Positions 1 through 5,947 of a stretch of DNA of 15,225 nucleotides are shown piece by piece (within the stretch, counting starts at the first letter, position 1; each line of letters begins with the position of its first letter). The notes under the pieces are model-generated. The model did no database searches. It was given only the letters and a program-made list of their open reading frames with translations, and was not told the DNA's origin. The stretch lies in the NCBI GenBank assembly GCA_934692625.1, contig CAKUUC010000021.1, forward strand, positions 1 to 15,225, read 5' to 3'. This DNA is from an uncultured Candidatus Melainabacteria bacterium (GTDB taxonomy: Bacteria; Cyanobacteriota; Vampirovibrionia; Gastranaerophilales; Gastranaerophilaceae). Made by a program: the position numbers and the translations under genes.

Positions 1-2
1 AA

Positions 3-31
3 GTAATTTGATTTAGTTGAAATCAAATTAC
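3..31 (-). terminator. Perfect 12-bp hairpin, possible terminator
   Basis: Positions 3-14 and 20-31 are perfect reverse complements around a 5-nt loop. Read on the minus strand, the hairpin lies about 110 nt beyond the stop codon of the GNAT-like gene, where a terminator of that transcript would be expected. The stem is AT-rich, and only two T residues of any following T-tract fall inside the window, so termination cannot be confirmed here. Confidence 0.45.
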
Positions 32-138
32 CTCGTCAGCACTAAAGTGCATACCGCCCCTGTAAGGTTCGAGTACCTACTCTCACCAACAGTTGCGGCA
101 TCTTCACTTGCAAAATTTAGTGAGTCTATTCAGACTTA
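32..138 (-). other. Hairpin-rich non-coding stretch downstream of the GNAT-like gene
   Basis: No credible ORF covers this stretch, but it contains several short inverted repeats: 39-50 (4 bp, loop TAAA), 62-80 (GTAGGT against ACCTTAC with one bulged base) and 123-136 (perfect 5 bp). With the hairpin at 3-31 it would form a compact folded RNA of about 135 nt if transcribed on the minus strand, starting at the stop codon of the GNAT-like gene. It is visibly more GC-rich than the other intergenic DNA in the window, as structured RNAs in AT-rich genomes often are. I could not match it to a known RNA family. It could be a 3'-UTR element, a processed small RNA or a cis-regulatory RNA. Confidence 0.35.
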
Positions 139-690
139 TTACACATCTTTGAAAAAGATATTTGTATATTCATTTAAACGTTTGTAGCCATTTTTCATAT
201 AGAAGGCTTTAGCCTCTTTTACAGAGTCGATTGCAATTCTGTGCCCTTTATTAATGTTTTCAATAAACTTGAGCATCGCGGTTCCGATATGCTTTATTGT
301 TGGTTGAACTTTGTTTAAAAATTTAGGGTTTGTTTGCAAGTAATCTAAAGATTTAATTATTCCAAATTCAATACTCGTTTCTGCTAATCCTAGAACTTTC
401 TCTGGTTCTAATTTTTCAAAGTTATCTCTTTGTGTTGTTATTGCATACACAGTAGGACGATAGTCTTTATAAAATTCATTTGTAGAAGATGCTTCATCGA
501 GAATATTACTTGCATAAGTGTCAGCACCCCACTCTTTATTTATCTTTTCTAATGCACTTAAATCGTCCTTATTTTTTGAGGCTAATTTAACGGCACTAAC
601 CTCTATATCTACGTATTTGCCATTTGGGGTAAGTTTTTTAACAGTGGCTGGTGATATGAATTTTGCGGTAAATGATATATTATTGTTCAT
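139..690 (-). CDS. GNAT-like N-acetyltransferase domain protein, lineage-specific type
   Basis: A 183-residue soluble protein with no signal peptide. The C-terminal half looks like a degenerate GNAT fold: residues 132-140 (IKHIGTAML) occupy the place of the acetyl-CoA loop and following helix, and 155-171 (IDSVKEAKAFYMKNGYKR) resemble the closing 'AxxFYxKxGF' segment of GNAT enzymes. The canonical Q/RxxGxG/A loop is poor, so catalysis is uncertain. The first 90 residues (opening MNNNISFTAKFISP) match nothing I can name functionally, though I recall such proteins as common in Gastranaerophilales. I chose the ATG at 690-688 because GGAG lies 7 nt upstream; the in-frame ATG at 726 has no ribosome binding site. 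The substrate is unknown. It appears monocistronic, with a hairpin well upstream (789-830) and another downstream (3-31). Confidence 0.7.
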   Translation of the reverse strand: MNNNISFTAKFISPATVKKLTPNGKYVDIEVSAVKLASKNKDDLSALEKINKEWGADTYASNILDEASSTNEFYKDYRPTVYAITTQRDNFEKLEPEKVLGLAETSIEFGIIKSLDYLQTNPKFLNKVQPTIKHIGTAMLKFIENINKGHRIAIDSVKEAKAFYMKNGYKRLNEYTNIFFKDV

Positions 691-788
691 GCTGTATCTC
701 CAAATGTATAAAATCGCAAAATCCATTTTTTTGCTAGTTCTATCATCAAATCGTATACAATCTTAATGAAAAATTATTCGAATATATA

Positions 789-830
789 AATAAAAACAGG
801 CAATACATATACGTATCACCTGTTTTTATT
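789..830. terminator. Bidirectional-looking terminator hairpin
   Basis: Positions 789-800 (AATAAAAACAGG) and 819-830 (CCTGTTTTTATT) form a perfect 12-bp inverted repeat. The 18-nt loop can add a 4-bp inner stem (803-806 with 813-816). The A-tract, CAGG/CCTG core and T-tract give the shape of an intrinsic terminator in both directions. On the minus strand it would end the transcript of the 30-residue membrane protein gene and insulate the GNAT-like gene. Confidence 0.65.
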
Positions 831-969
831 AAGTGTATGGTTTACAACTCGAGTTTTGCTAAATTTTGCCAACACAAACTAATCGCTTGATTATTAAGCG
901 TTCATTTTACACTTTTAAGAAACCACACTCACCTTGCACCGCAAATTTTGCCGAAAACGCCGAAAAGGT
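831..969 (-). other. Non-coding tail between the small membrane-protein gene and the terminator
   Basis: No ORF with a credible start was seen in these 139 nt. The stretch holds a hairpin at 884-900 (CGCTTGA against TTAAGCG, one G-T pair, loop TTA). The 10-mer AAATTTTGCC occurs twice as a direct repeat (861-870 and 943-952), and GCCGAAAA occurs twice near 950-966. On the minus strand it would be the 3' untranslated region of the gene at 970-1062, ending at the 789-830 hairpin. Whether it acts as an RNA is unknown. Confidence 0.35.
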
Positions 970-1062
970 CTAGCTTTCTGTAGTTAGCTCTTCCCAAATG
1001 CTCGGAATAACAATTAATGCTGTGTAAACGATGAAACCGAATAAAATTAGATTAATTGCCAT
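970..1062 (-). CDS. 30-residue single-pass membrane miniprotein
   Basis: The minus strand carries ATG at 1062-1060, 29 further sense codons and TAG at 972-970. AAAGGAGG ends 5 nt before the ATG, one of the strongest ribosome binding sites in the window. The protein begins MAINLILFGFIVYTALIVIP, so residues 3-20 form one hydrophobic segment, and the rest is a short acidic tail (about 21-30, with three Glu). There is no signal cleavage motif; it would sit in the cytoplasmic membrane as a single helix. It is divergent from the zinc-ribbon gene at 1171 and followed by about 140 nt of non-coding DNA and a terminator. Size and shape recall small helper subunits of membrane complexes or type I toxins, but the acidic tail lacks the positive charge usual in toxins. 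I do not recognise the family. Confidence 0.7.
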   Translation of the reverse strand: MAINLILFGFIVYTALIVIPSIWEELTTES

Positions 1063-1134
1063 GATAACCTCCTTTGGTTACATATATATTAATCCCATTT
1101 TTTGCGCTAAAATAACAATTAATACTACAAATAG

Positions 1135-1162
1135 TTGATAAGTTTACAAAAGTTAATATAAA
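1135..1162 (+). promoter_or_regulatory. Sigma-70-type promoter, probably leaderless
   Basis: TTGATA at 1135-1140 and TATAAA at 1157-1162 are separated by 16 nt, a good housekeeping promoter. The -10 ends only 8 nt before the ATG at 1171, so transcription should begin at or within a couple of bases of that ATG. No Shine-Dalgarno sequence precedes the ATG, which agrees with a leaderless message. Confidence 0.55.
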
Positions 1163-1170
1163 GTATTGAT

Positions 1171-1458
1171 ATGAAAAATTTTACTCAAAAAGATATAAAG
1201 ACTCTATTTTCCGGACTTTGCTGTTCGCATTGTAAGAATGAATTTACCAAAAATTCTATAAAAATTATAACAAAGGAAGGCGATATATTATTGTGTAATT
1301 TGGTTTGTGAAAAGTGTGGAAAAGATTTTGGCAATGTCGTTTTTAATTTTAATAGAAAGGCAGAAAATCATACTCAGCTTGAAATTTTGGAAGGTCCGCC
1401 ACCAATATCTTACGATGATGTAATCGAAGCGCACAGATTTATCAGAAAACATTTGTAA
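1171..1458 (+). CDS. Small zinc-ribbon protein of unknown function
   Basis: A 95-residue soluble protein. Two CxxC knuckles, CSHC at 18-21 and CEKC at 46-49, are spaced as in a treble-clef or zinc-ribbon site binding one Zn ion; Cys17 and Cys42 are extra. Between them lie short strands (KIITKEGDILLCNLVC), as in a ribbon. The C-terminal third (about 75-95, PPPISYDDVIEAHRFIRKHL) is probably a helix and may be the partner-binding part. There is no signal peptide or membrane helix. The start has no Shine-Dalgarno and lies 8 nt from a -10 box, so translation is probably leaderless. It is followed 59 nt later by another same-strand gene. Zinc ribbons of this size serve RNA, DNA or protein contacts; nothing here decides which. 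Confidence 0.75.
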   Translation: MKNFTQKDIKTLFSGLCCSHCKNEFTKNSIKIITKEGDILLCNLVCEKCGKDFGNVVFNFNRKAENHTQLEILEGPPPISYDDVIEAHRFIRKHL

Positions 1459-1517
1459 ATAATGTGCAATTTTAATACACGAAATGTTTTTATATAAATA
1501 TAGGGGAAATTTATATA

Positions 1518-1907
1518 TTGAAAACATTAAGAACAGTTTTGAACGAAGAAGCCCGAGCCTATAAAGTTGGTGGTGCGACTGAACGATATTTTGATGTAAA
1601 AAACGGAATTGTTAATCCAAATCCGACAAAATCAGAAATGTGTGCCGCAATTTATGAAAAAACTAGTGAGGAAATGACCAAACGTATTAAAGAAGCAAAG
1701 AAAAATTGGTTAAAATCACTCTTCAAGCGAACGTCAAAAGAACCTAAAGTTTTATCAGAAACGGTAAATCCTGACGGTTCAATAACCAGAGAAATTTTAG
1801 TAAAAGGTAAAAAACAAAAAGTTACAGCCCGTGTAATGGAAGAAAGTGAAATTCCACCGGAACTTTTAGAGTACTTGAACGAAACAAAAAAAGAACCTAA
1901 TATATAA
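1518..1907 (+). CDS. Hypothetical basic cytoplasmic protein
   Basis: A 129-residue, Lys- and Glu-rich protein without a signal peptide or membrane helix; I do not recognise the family. The start is TTG at 1518, preceded by AGGGGAAA at about 1502-1508; no ATG near it gives a better site. The N-terminal part (1-40) is mixed polar. Residues 47-72 form a strongly basic amphipathic helix (EKTSEEMTKRIKEAKKNWLK). Residues 80-107 look like a strand-turn-strand unit with the turn NPDGSITRE, and the last 20 residues are acidic. The gene lies 59 nt after the zinc-ribbon gene and may share its transcript, although a TATAAA hexamer at 1493-1498 could be a separate -10 box. Two hairpins follow the stop codon. 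Confidence 0.7.
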   Translation: MKTLRTVLNEEARAYKVGGATERYFDVKNGIVNPNPTKSEMCAAIYEKTSEEMTKRIKEAKKNWLKSLFKRTSKEPKVLSETVNPDGSITREILVKGKKQKVTARVMEESEIPPELLEYLNETKKEPNI

Positions 1908-1913
1908 TTTTTT

Positions 1914-1940
1914 GGTGGGAACCGTTTCACTTTCCCCACC
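1914..1940. terminator. First of two related GGTGGG hairpins
   Basis: GGTGGGAA at 1914-1921 pairs with TTCCCCACC ending at 1940 (8 bp with one bulged C). It lies 7 nt after the stop of the 129-residue gene. The following bases are CTACGGTTTTATT, a weak T-tract, so termination is plausible but not textbook. The left arm can also pair with the right arm of the second hairpin at 1981-1990. Confidence 0.5.
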
Positions 1941-1959
1941 CTACGGTTTTATTAATGTT

Positions 1960-1990
1960 AAGGTGGGAAGCATTCTACTTTTCCCACCTT
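1960..1990. terminator. Second GGTGGG hairpin, perfect 10-bp stem
   Basis: AAGGTGGGAA at 1960-1969 and TTCCCACCTT at 1981-1990 are perfect reverse complements around an 11-nt loop. It lies 31 nt beyond the aspS stop on the minus strand and in the convergent gap with the 129-residue gene, so it probably ends one or both transcripts. Neither side has a strong T-run. Confidence 0.55.
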
Positions 1991-2021
1991 ACATTTTCAT
2001 TTATATAATTTTTGAAAAATA

Positions 2022-3803
2022 TTAGTTTTTCGGAGTTACCGTACTTTTGATGTGTAATTCTCTAAGTTGTTGTAATGATGCAACCCCAGGAGCATCACTC
2101 ATCAAGCATTTTGCGCCTGCGTTTTTAGGGAATGCAATAACGTCACGAATTGAATCAGTTCTTGCCAAAAGTGCAACAAGTCTGTCCAAACCGATTGCCA
2201 AACCAGCATGTGGTGGTGTACCGTATTGCAAAGCATTAACCATAAATCCGAATTTTTCTTGTGCTTCTTCTTCTGTCAAACCTAATGCTTTAAAGATTTT
2301 CTTTTGAACTTCTGAAGAGTGTATTCTTACAGAACCACCGCCCAATTCAGTACCGTTATAAACGATATCGTAAGCGATAGATTTAACATTACCTAAATCT
2401 CCAGAATCCAACTTGTCTAAATCTTCCAAGTTTGGAGATGTGAATGGGTGGTGCATTGCCATAAATCTGCCTTCTTCCTCGCTCCATTCAAACATTGGGA
2501 AGTCTACAACCCAAAGCAAATTGTGTTTAGATTCGTCAATCAAGTTTAATGATTTACCGAAATGTAATCTCAATCTGCCCATAATGTCGTAAACTAATTT
2601 TGGCTTATCTGCAACGAAGAAGATAATATCGCCCGCTTGTGCTTGCGCTCTTTCTTGAATTGCTTTTGCTTGTTCTTCTGTAACGAATTTCAATACAGGA
2701 GATTTTGCAGTTCCGTCTTCGTTGTAAATAATGTTAGCAAGTGCTTTAGCGCCGAATGATACTGCTAATTTAGTGATATCATCAATTTCTTTTCTAGAAT
2801 ATTTAGCACCGCCAGGAATTCTGATACCACGAACGATACCGCCATTTTCCAATGTGTTTTTAACAATTTGGAATTCAGATTGCATAATGATGTCGCCGAT
2901 ATCAAACAACTCTAAGCCAAATCTTGTATCAGGCTTGTCTGAACCGTATCTGTCCATTGCTTCTTGCCAAGGCATTTGAATGAACGGAGGTTTTACTTCA
3001 ACACCTGCTGCTTTAAACGCATCAACAATTAGACCTTCAACAACTCTGATAACGTCTTGTTGTTCAACGAAAGACATTTCCAAGTCAACTTGAGTAAATT
3101 CAGGTTGTCTGTCTGCTCTTAAATCTTCATCTCTGAAACATTTTGCAATTTGGTAATATCTTTCAATACCGCCAACCATCAACAATTGTTTGAAAATTTG
3201 TGGAGATTGAGGTAGTGCATAGAATTTGCCTTCTTGAACTCTTGATGGAACAAGATAATCTCTAGCGCCTTCCGGAGTTGTTTTAATCAAGATAGGTGTT
3301 TCAACTTCTAAAAAGTCCAAATTATTCAAATATGCTCTGATTGCTTGAACAATGTTGTGACGCATAACAAGTTTTGATAACATTGGTTCACGTCTTAAAT
3401 CCAAGTATCTGTATTTCAATCTGATATCTTCAGATACGTTTTCATCGTCAAGTACGAAAGGTAAAACTTTAGATTCTGACAAAATTTCGATTTCATCAGG
3501 ATACATTTCAACTTGGCCTGTAGGATATTTTTCGTTGTATGTTTCTTCAGGACGTTTTGAAACTTTACCTGTAACTTTGATAACGTATTCAGTTTTTACG
3601 TGTTCTAGTACTTTATGGATTTGTGGGTTGATTTGAGGGTTTGCAACTATTTGGAAAAAGCCGCTTCTATCTCTAAGTTCAACAAACAAAATACCGCCTA
3701 AATCTCTTATACAAGAAACCCAACCTGACAAAGTTACTTTTTCGTCAATGTTTGAAAGATTAAGTTTTCCGCATTCGTGATCTTTAAATTTGCTTTTAAT
3801 CAT
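2022..3803 (-). CDS. aspS: Aspartate--tRNA ligase (AspRS), bacterial type
   Basis: This enzyme charges tRNA-Asp with aspartate in the cytoplasm using ATP. The 593-residue length is typical of bacterial class IIb AspRS. The OB-fold anticodon-binding domain spans about 1-110, followed by the class II catalytic core with the bacterial GAD insertion in the middle. Visible signatures include YRYLDLRR (131-138), TPEGARDYLVPSR (176-188), ALPQSPQ (196-202), motif 2 FRDEDLRADRQPEFTQ (223-238) and motif 3 GLDR (538-541). Leu35 in RDLGG stands where AspRSs that also charge tRNA-Asn often have His, which hints at an Asp-specific enzyme but does not prove it. The ATG at 3803 follows AGGAAG at a normal distance. 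The gene lies 74 nt downstream of the 107-residue gene; TTGTGA and TAATAT in that gap could be its own promoter. It ends at the hairpin pair at 1914-1990. Confidence 0.97.
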   Translation of the reverse strand: MIKSKFKDHECGKLNLSNIDEKVTLSGWVSCIRDLGGILFVELRDRSGFFQIVANPQINPQIHKVLEHVKTEYVIKVTGKVSKRPEETYNEKYPTGQVEMYPDEIEILSESKVLPFVLDDENVSEDIRLKYRYLDLRREPMLSKLVMRHNIVQAIRAYLNNLDFLEVETPILIKTTPEGARDYLVPSRVQEGKFYALPQSPQIFKQLLMVGGIERYYQIAKCFRDEDLRADRQPEFTQVDLEMSFVEQQDVIRVVEGLIVDAFKAAGVEVKPPFIQMPWQEAMDRYGSDKPDTRFGLELFDIGDIIMQSEFQIVKNTLENGGIVRGIRIPGGAKYSRKEIDDITKLAVSFGAKALANIIYNEDGTAKSPVLKFVTEEQAKAIQERAQAQAGDIIFFVADKPKLVYDIMGRLRLHFGKSLNLIDESKHNLLWVVDFPMFEWSEEEGRFMAMHHPFTSPNLEDLDKLDSGDLGNVKSIAYDIVYNGTELGGGSVRIHSSEVQKKIFKALGLTEEEAQEKFGFMVNALQYGTPPHAGLAIGLDRLVALLARTDSIRDVIAFPKNAGAKCLMSDAPGVASLQQLRELHIKSTVTPKN

Positions 3804-3842
3804 CTCTAACTTCCTTTTTTGTCTATTTATATTTTCAACATT

Positions 3843-3873
3843 ATATTAGCAGAAACATTATAAAAAATCACAA
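3843..3873 (-). promoter_or_regulatory. Possible promoter for aspS
   Basis: On the minus strand TTGTGA (3873-3868) and TAATAT (3848-3843) are 19 nt apart, and a perfect TATAAT overlaps the latter at 3845-3840. The spacing is long, so this is tentative; aspS may instead be cotranscribed with the gene at 3878-4201. Confidence 0.3.
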
Positions 3874-3877
3874 AGTA

Positions 3878-4201
3878 TTAATACATTGCTTCATCTTCGT
3901 CAATAATTCTGCAAGATTCAACGATGTTAAGGTTGATATTATAACATGCAACTTTTTCAGGTATATATTCAATAGTATCTTTTGTTGTGATTATGCAATT
4001 TCTTAATGTAATGAACATATTTCCGCAATTTAATACATAGAATAGAAGATTTTCTGTTGTCGGGTTAGAAGTACCGGTGTTAATCGGCAAGTATAGTGTA
4101 CCCTTAACAACGTAATCTCTTGTTGTGATTAAGACATTGACGTAGTTTTCTGTAATAACTTTAGAGTTCTCTTCAATGTCTTTATTGATTTCGTCAGTCA
4201 T
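3878..4201 (-). CDS. Hypothetical 107-residue beta-rich protein
   Basis: A small soluble acidic protein with no signal peptide. After a charged N-terminus (1-18) the sequence alternates hydrophobic residues as in beta strands: YVNVLITTRDYVVKGTLYLP (20-39), a loop, NLLFYVLNCGNMFITLRNCI (51-70), then VACYNINLNIVESCRII. The order 'strand, Y-x-hydrophobic-x-G-T-L, loop, short helix, strand' faintly recalls a small bacterial DUF family of regulatory-looking proteins (DUF6812-like from memory), which I would not assert without a profile search. The start at 4201 has AAGGAGAG 7 nt upstream. It has a good promoter 24 nt upstream and lies 74 nt before aspS, so the two are possibly cotranscribed. Function is unknown. 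Confidence 0.75.
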   Translation of the reverse strand: MTDEINKDIEENSKVITENYVNVLITTRDYVVKGTLYLPINTGTSNPTTENLLFYVLNCGNMFITLRNCIITTKDTIEYIPEKVACYNINLNIVESCRIIDEDEAMY

Positions 4202-4224
4202 TTATTCTCTCCTTTGATTTATCT

Positions 4225-4253
4225 ATGATACCATGTAAAATAAAATTAGACAA
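4225..4253 (-). promoter_or_regulatory. Sigma-70 promoter for the 107-residue gene and possibly aspS
   Basis: On the minus strand TTGTCT (4253-4248) and TATCAT (4230-4225) are exactly 17 nt apart. TG one base before the -10 makes an extended -10 (TGGTATCAT). It leaves a short leader containing the AAGGAGAG ribosome binding site. The -35 box overlaps that of the opposing promoter. Confidence 0.6.
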
Positions 4254-4275
4254 CTTGTAAATTTTTTAGTAATAT
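4246..4275 (+). promoter_or_regulatory. Promoter for rqcH, near-leaderless
   Basis: TTAGAC (4246-4251) and TAATAT (4270-4275) are 18 nt apart. The expected transcription start (about 4281-4284) lies just before the ATG at 4285, and no Shine-Dalgarno sequence is present. The -35 shares four bases with the divergent minus-strand promoter. Confidence 0.45.
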
Positions 4276-4284
4276 TTTGTGGTT

Positions 4285-5889
4285 ATGATTACTTTTGATG
4301 TATTGACTTTAAAAGCTTGGACAAAAGAGCAAACAAATTTTTTAACAGGTGCAAGAATTAGTAAAATTCAGCAACCGACAAGGCGTGAATTTATTTTTAC
4401 CTTGCGCAACAACGGGGAAACTCGACAATTTTATGTAAATATTAATCCGCAATTTTATCATTGCTGTTTTATTACAAAACAAACTTATTCAGACCGATTG
4501 TTGGAAATTCCGACAAAACCGCCTATGTTTTGTATGTTGTTGCGTAAGTATTTGGAAAGTTCAAAAATATCACGAGTTAATCAACCTGAAAATGAGCGAA
4601 TTTTGGAATTCTTTATCCAAACATATAATGAAGTTGGTGATGTTATTGAATTATGTTTGGCTTTTGAATTTATGGGAAAATATTCAAATGTAATTCTATA
4701 TAACACGGATACTGATATTATTTTAGGTTGTGCGCATAATGTCGGGGCTGAAAAAAGTCGTGAACGTGAAATCTATGGGTCTTTACCTTACGTTTACCCA
4801 CCGAAGCAAGTGAAGAGTGATATTAACAATTATAATGGTGAATTCGATTATAAAACAGCAAGTGAAGATTTTTATATGATTTCAAAAAGTTTTGCTCAAT
4901 TGTGCCAAAAATCATCAATGGAAGATGTCAAAAAATATTTAAGACTCGAAAATCTTTCACCTTGCATTTCAAAGGACTACCAAGTGTATTCTTTGTATTC
5001 TAATCTTTTAACGATTGATTTTGAGGGGCAGTCATCTGTTAATGATATGGTGGATAATTATTATTCATATTATATTGCTAAGGATAAATTTCAGTGTTTA
5101 AAAACAAAATATAGGTCAATAGTTTCTCAAAAATTAAAAAAAGCAACCAAGGCATTGAAACAAATTGAATATAAAAGATTATCAGATTCAAGATCTGACA
5201 GATACAGATTGTATGGTGATTTGTTAATGGCTAATTTGTACAATTTGAAAGATTATTCAAAGAGTGTAAACGTTTACGATTATGAAAATAATGCTTATAT
5301 AGATATAGAATTAGATTCTCTAAAAACAATAAAAGATAATGCCAATAATTTTTACAAATTGTATAATAAAGCAAAAACTGCACGGGAAAAGTTGGCAGAA
5401 TTGTATGAAGAATACTACAGTAAAAAAGTTTATCTTGAACAACTTCTGTATTTTATCAACTCCGCAGGTGATATTAAAGATTTGTTTGAAATTTCTGATG
5501 AAATAGAAGATGATAATAAAGTCAAACAAAAACCTAAAAAAGCACAACTTTTTGAAATAAAAAGAATAGATGTAGATGAATCAACTTCAATTTATGTTGG
5601 AAAGAATAATAAACAAAACGATTATATTATTTCAAAATTGGCAAATGAAAATGATTTGTGGTTTCATGTTAAAGATAATGCCGGTTCGCACGTCTTGTTG
5701 AAAACTACAAATGTGATTTCAGATGATTTAATTTTGCGCTGCGCAAGTTTGGCAAAAGAGTATTCCAGTGTAAAAAATTCTTCAAAAATCGGTGTAATTT
5801 ATACCAAAAGAAAATATATCAGAAAACCTCCAGCTGCAAATTTGGGGTATGTTACATACAAAAACGAAAAAGAAATTGTTTTAGACTGA
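4285..5889 (+). CDS. rqcH: RqcH/NFACT-family ribosome quality control protein
   Basis: RqcH binds 50S subunits carrying a stalled nascent chain and recruits tRNA-Ala to add a C-terminal alanine tag for proteolysis; the family is also annotated fibronectin-binding (FbpA-like). From the ATG at 4285 the protein has 534 residues, slightly short of the usual 550-590. The NFACT-N domain covers about 1-170 (MITFDVLTLKAW start, KPPMFCMLLRKYLESSKISR at 78-97). A lysine-rich helical and coiled-coil middle spans about 265-405. The NFACT-R domain is near the C-terminus (IYVGKNNKQNDYIISKLA, then DLWFHVKDNAGSHVLL), ending KPPAANLGYVTYKNEK. The DR pair that contacts tRNA in B. subtilis RqcH appears here as Glu104-Arg105. 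An in-frame GTG lies 6 nt upstream, but the ATG fits family N-termini better. No Shine-Dalgarno is present. It is first of a forward cluster with rsmE. Confidence 0.9.
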   Translation: MITFDVLTLKAWTKEQTNFLTGARISKIQQPTRREFIFTLRNNGETRQFYVNINPQFYHCCFITKQTYSDRLLEIPTKPPMFCMLLRKYLESSKISRVNQPENERILEFFIQTYNEVGDVIELCLAFEFMGKYSNVILYNTDTDIILGCAHNVGAEKSREREIYGSLPYVYPPKQVKSDINNYNGEFDYKTASEDFYMISKSFAQLCQKSSMEDVKKYLRLENLSPCISKDYQVYSLYSNLLTIDFEGQSSVNDMVDNYYSYYIAKDKFQCLKTKYRSIVSQKLKKATKALKQIEYKRLSDSRSDRYRLYGDLLMANLYNLKDYSKSVNVYDYENNAYIDIELDSLKTIKDNANNFYKLYNKAKTAREKLAELYEEYYSKKVYLEQLLYFINSAGDIKDLFEISDEIEDDNKVKQKPKKAQLFEIKRIDVDESTSIYVGKNNKQNDYIISKLANENDLWFHVKDNAGSHVLLKTTNVISDDLILRCASLAKEYSSVKNSSKIGVIYTKRKYIRKPPAANLGYVTYKNEKEIVLD

Positions 5890-5894
5890 TATTG

Positions 5895-5904
5895 TTAGCG
5901 CTAA
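5895..5904. repeat. Perfect 10-bp palindrome TTAGCGCTAA upstream of rsmE
   Basis: The palindrome sits in the 58-nt gap between rqcH and rsmE. The 11-mer GCGCTAAAATA within and after it (5898-5908) recurs at 1104-1114 in the divergent intergenic region upstream of the small membrane protein and zinc-ribbon genes. It could be an operator or coincidence in AT-rich DNA. Confidence 0.3.
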
Positions 5905-5947
5905 AATACTATTTTATGGTATTATTTATGAGTAGGGAAGGTGTATT

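Noticed and set aside
60..90. GGTTCGAGTACC followed by CTCTCACCA on the plus strand, like a tRNA T-arm plus 3' CCA
   Set aside because: The 5-bp T stem does not pair correctly and no anticodon or D arm lies upstream; a simple hairpin explains the match.
78..110. Minus-strand words GATG and GGTGAGAGTAGG resembling the loop E region of 5S rRNA
   Set aside because: The remaining 5S helices cannot be drawn, the required upstream half would fall inside the GNAT-like coding region, and the loop E partner sequence does not fit.
691..726. Longer start (ATG at 726) for the GNAT-like gene
   Set aside because: No ribosome binding site there, while GGAG lies 7 nt before the ATG at 690; the extra 12 residues look like translated leader.
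2047..2979. Open frames antisense to aspS, and similarly antisense to cca and the AsmA-like gene
   Set aside because: They lie wholly opposite strongly conserved coding sequence, lack ribosome binding sites, and their products look like reverse translations of low-complexity codons.
4279..4284. GTG at 4279 as rqcH start
   Set aside because: It adds only Met-Val before a Met-Ile-Thr-Phe-Asp that matches family N-termini, and has no ribosome binding site.
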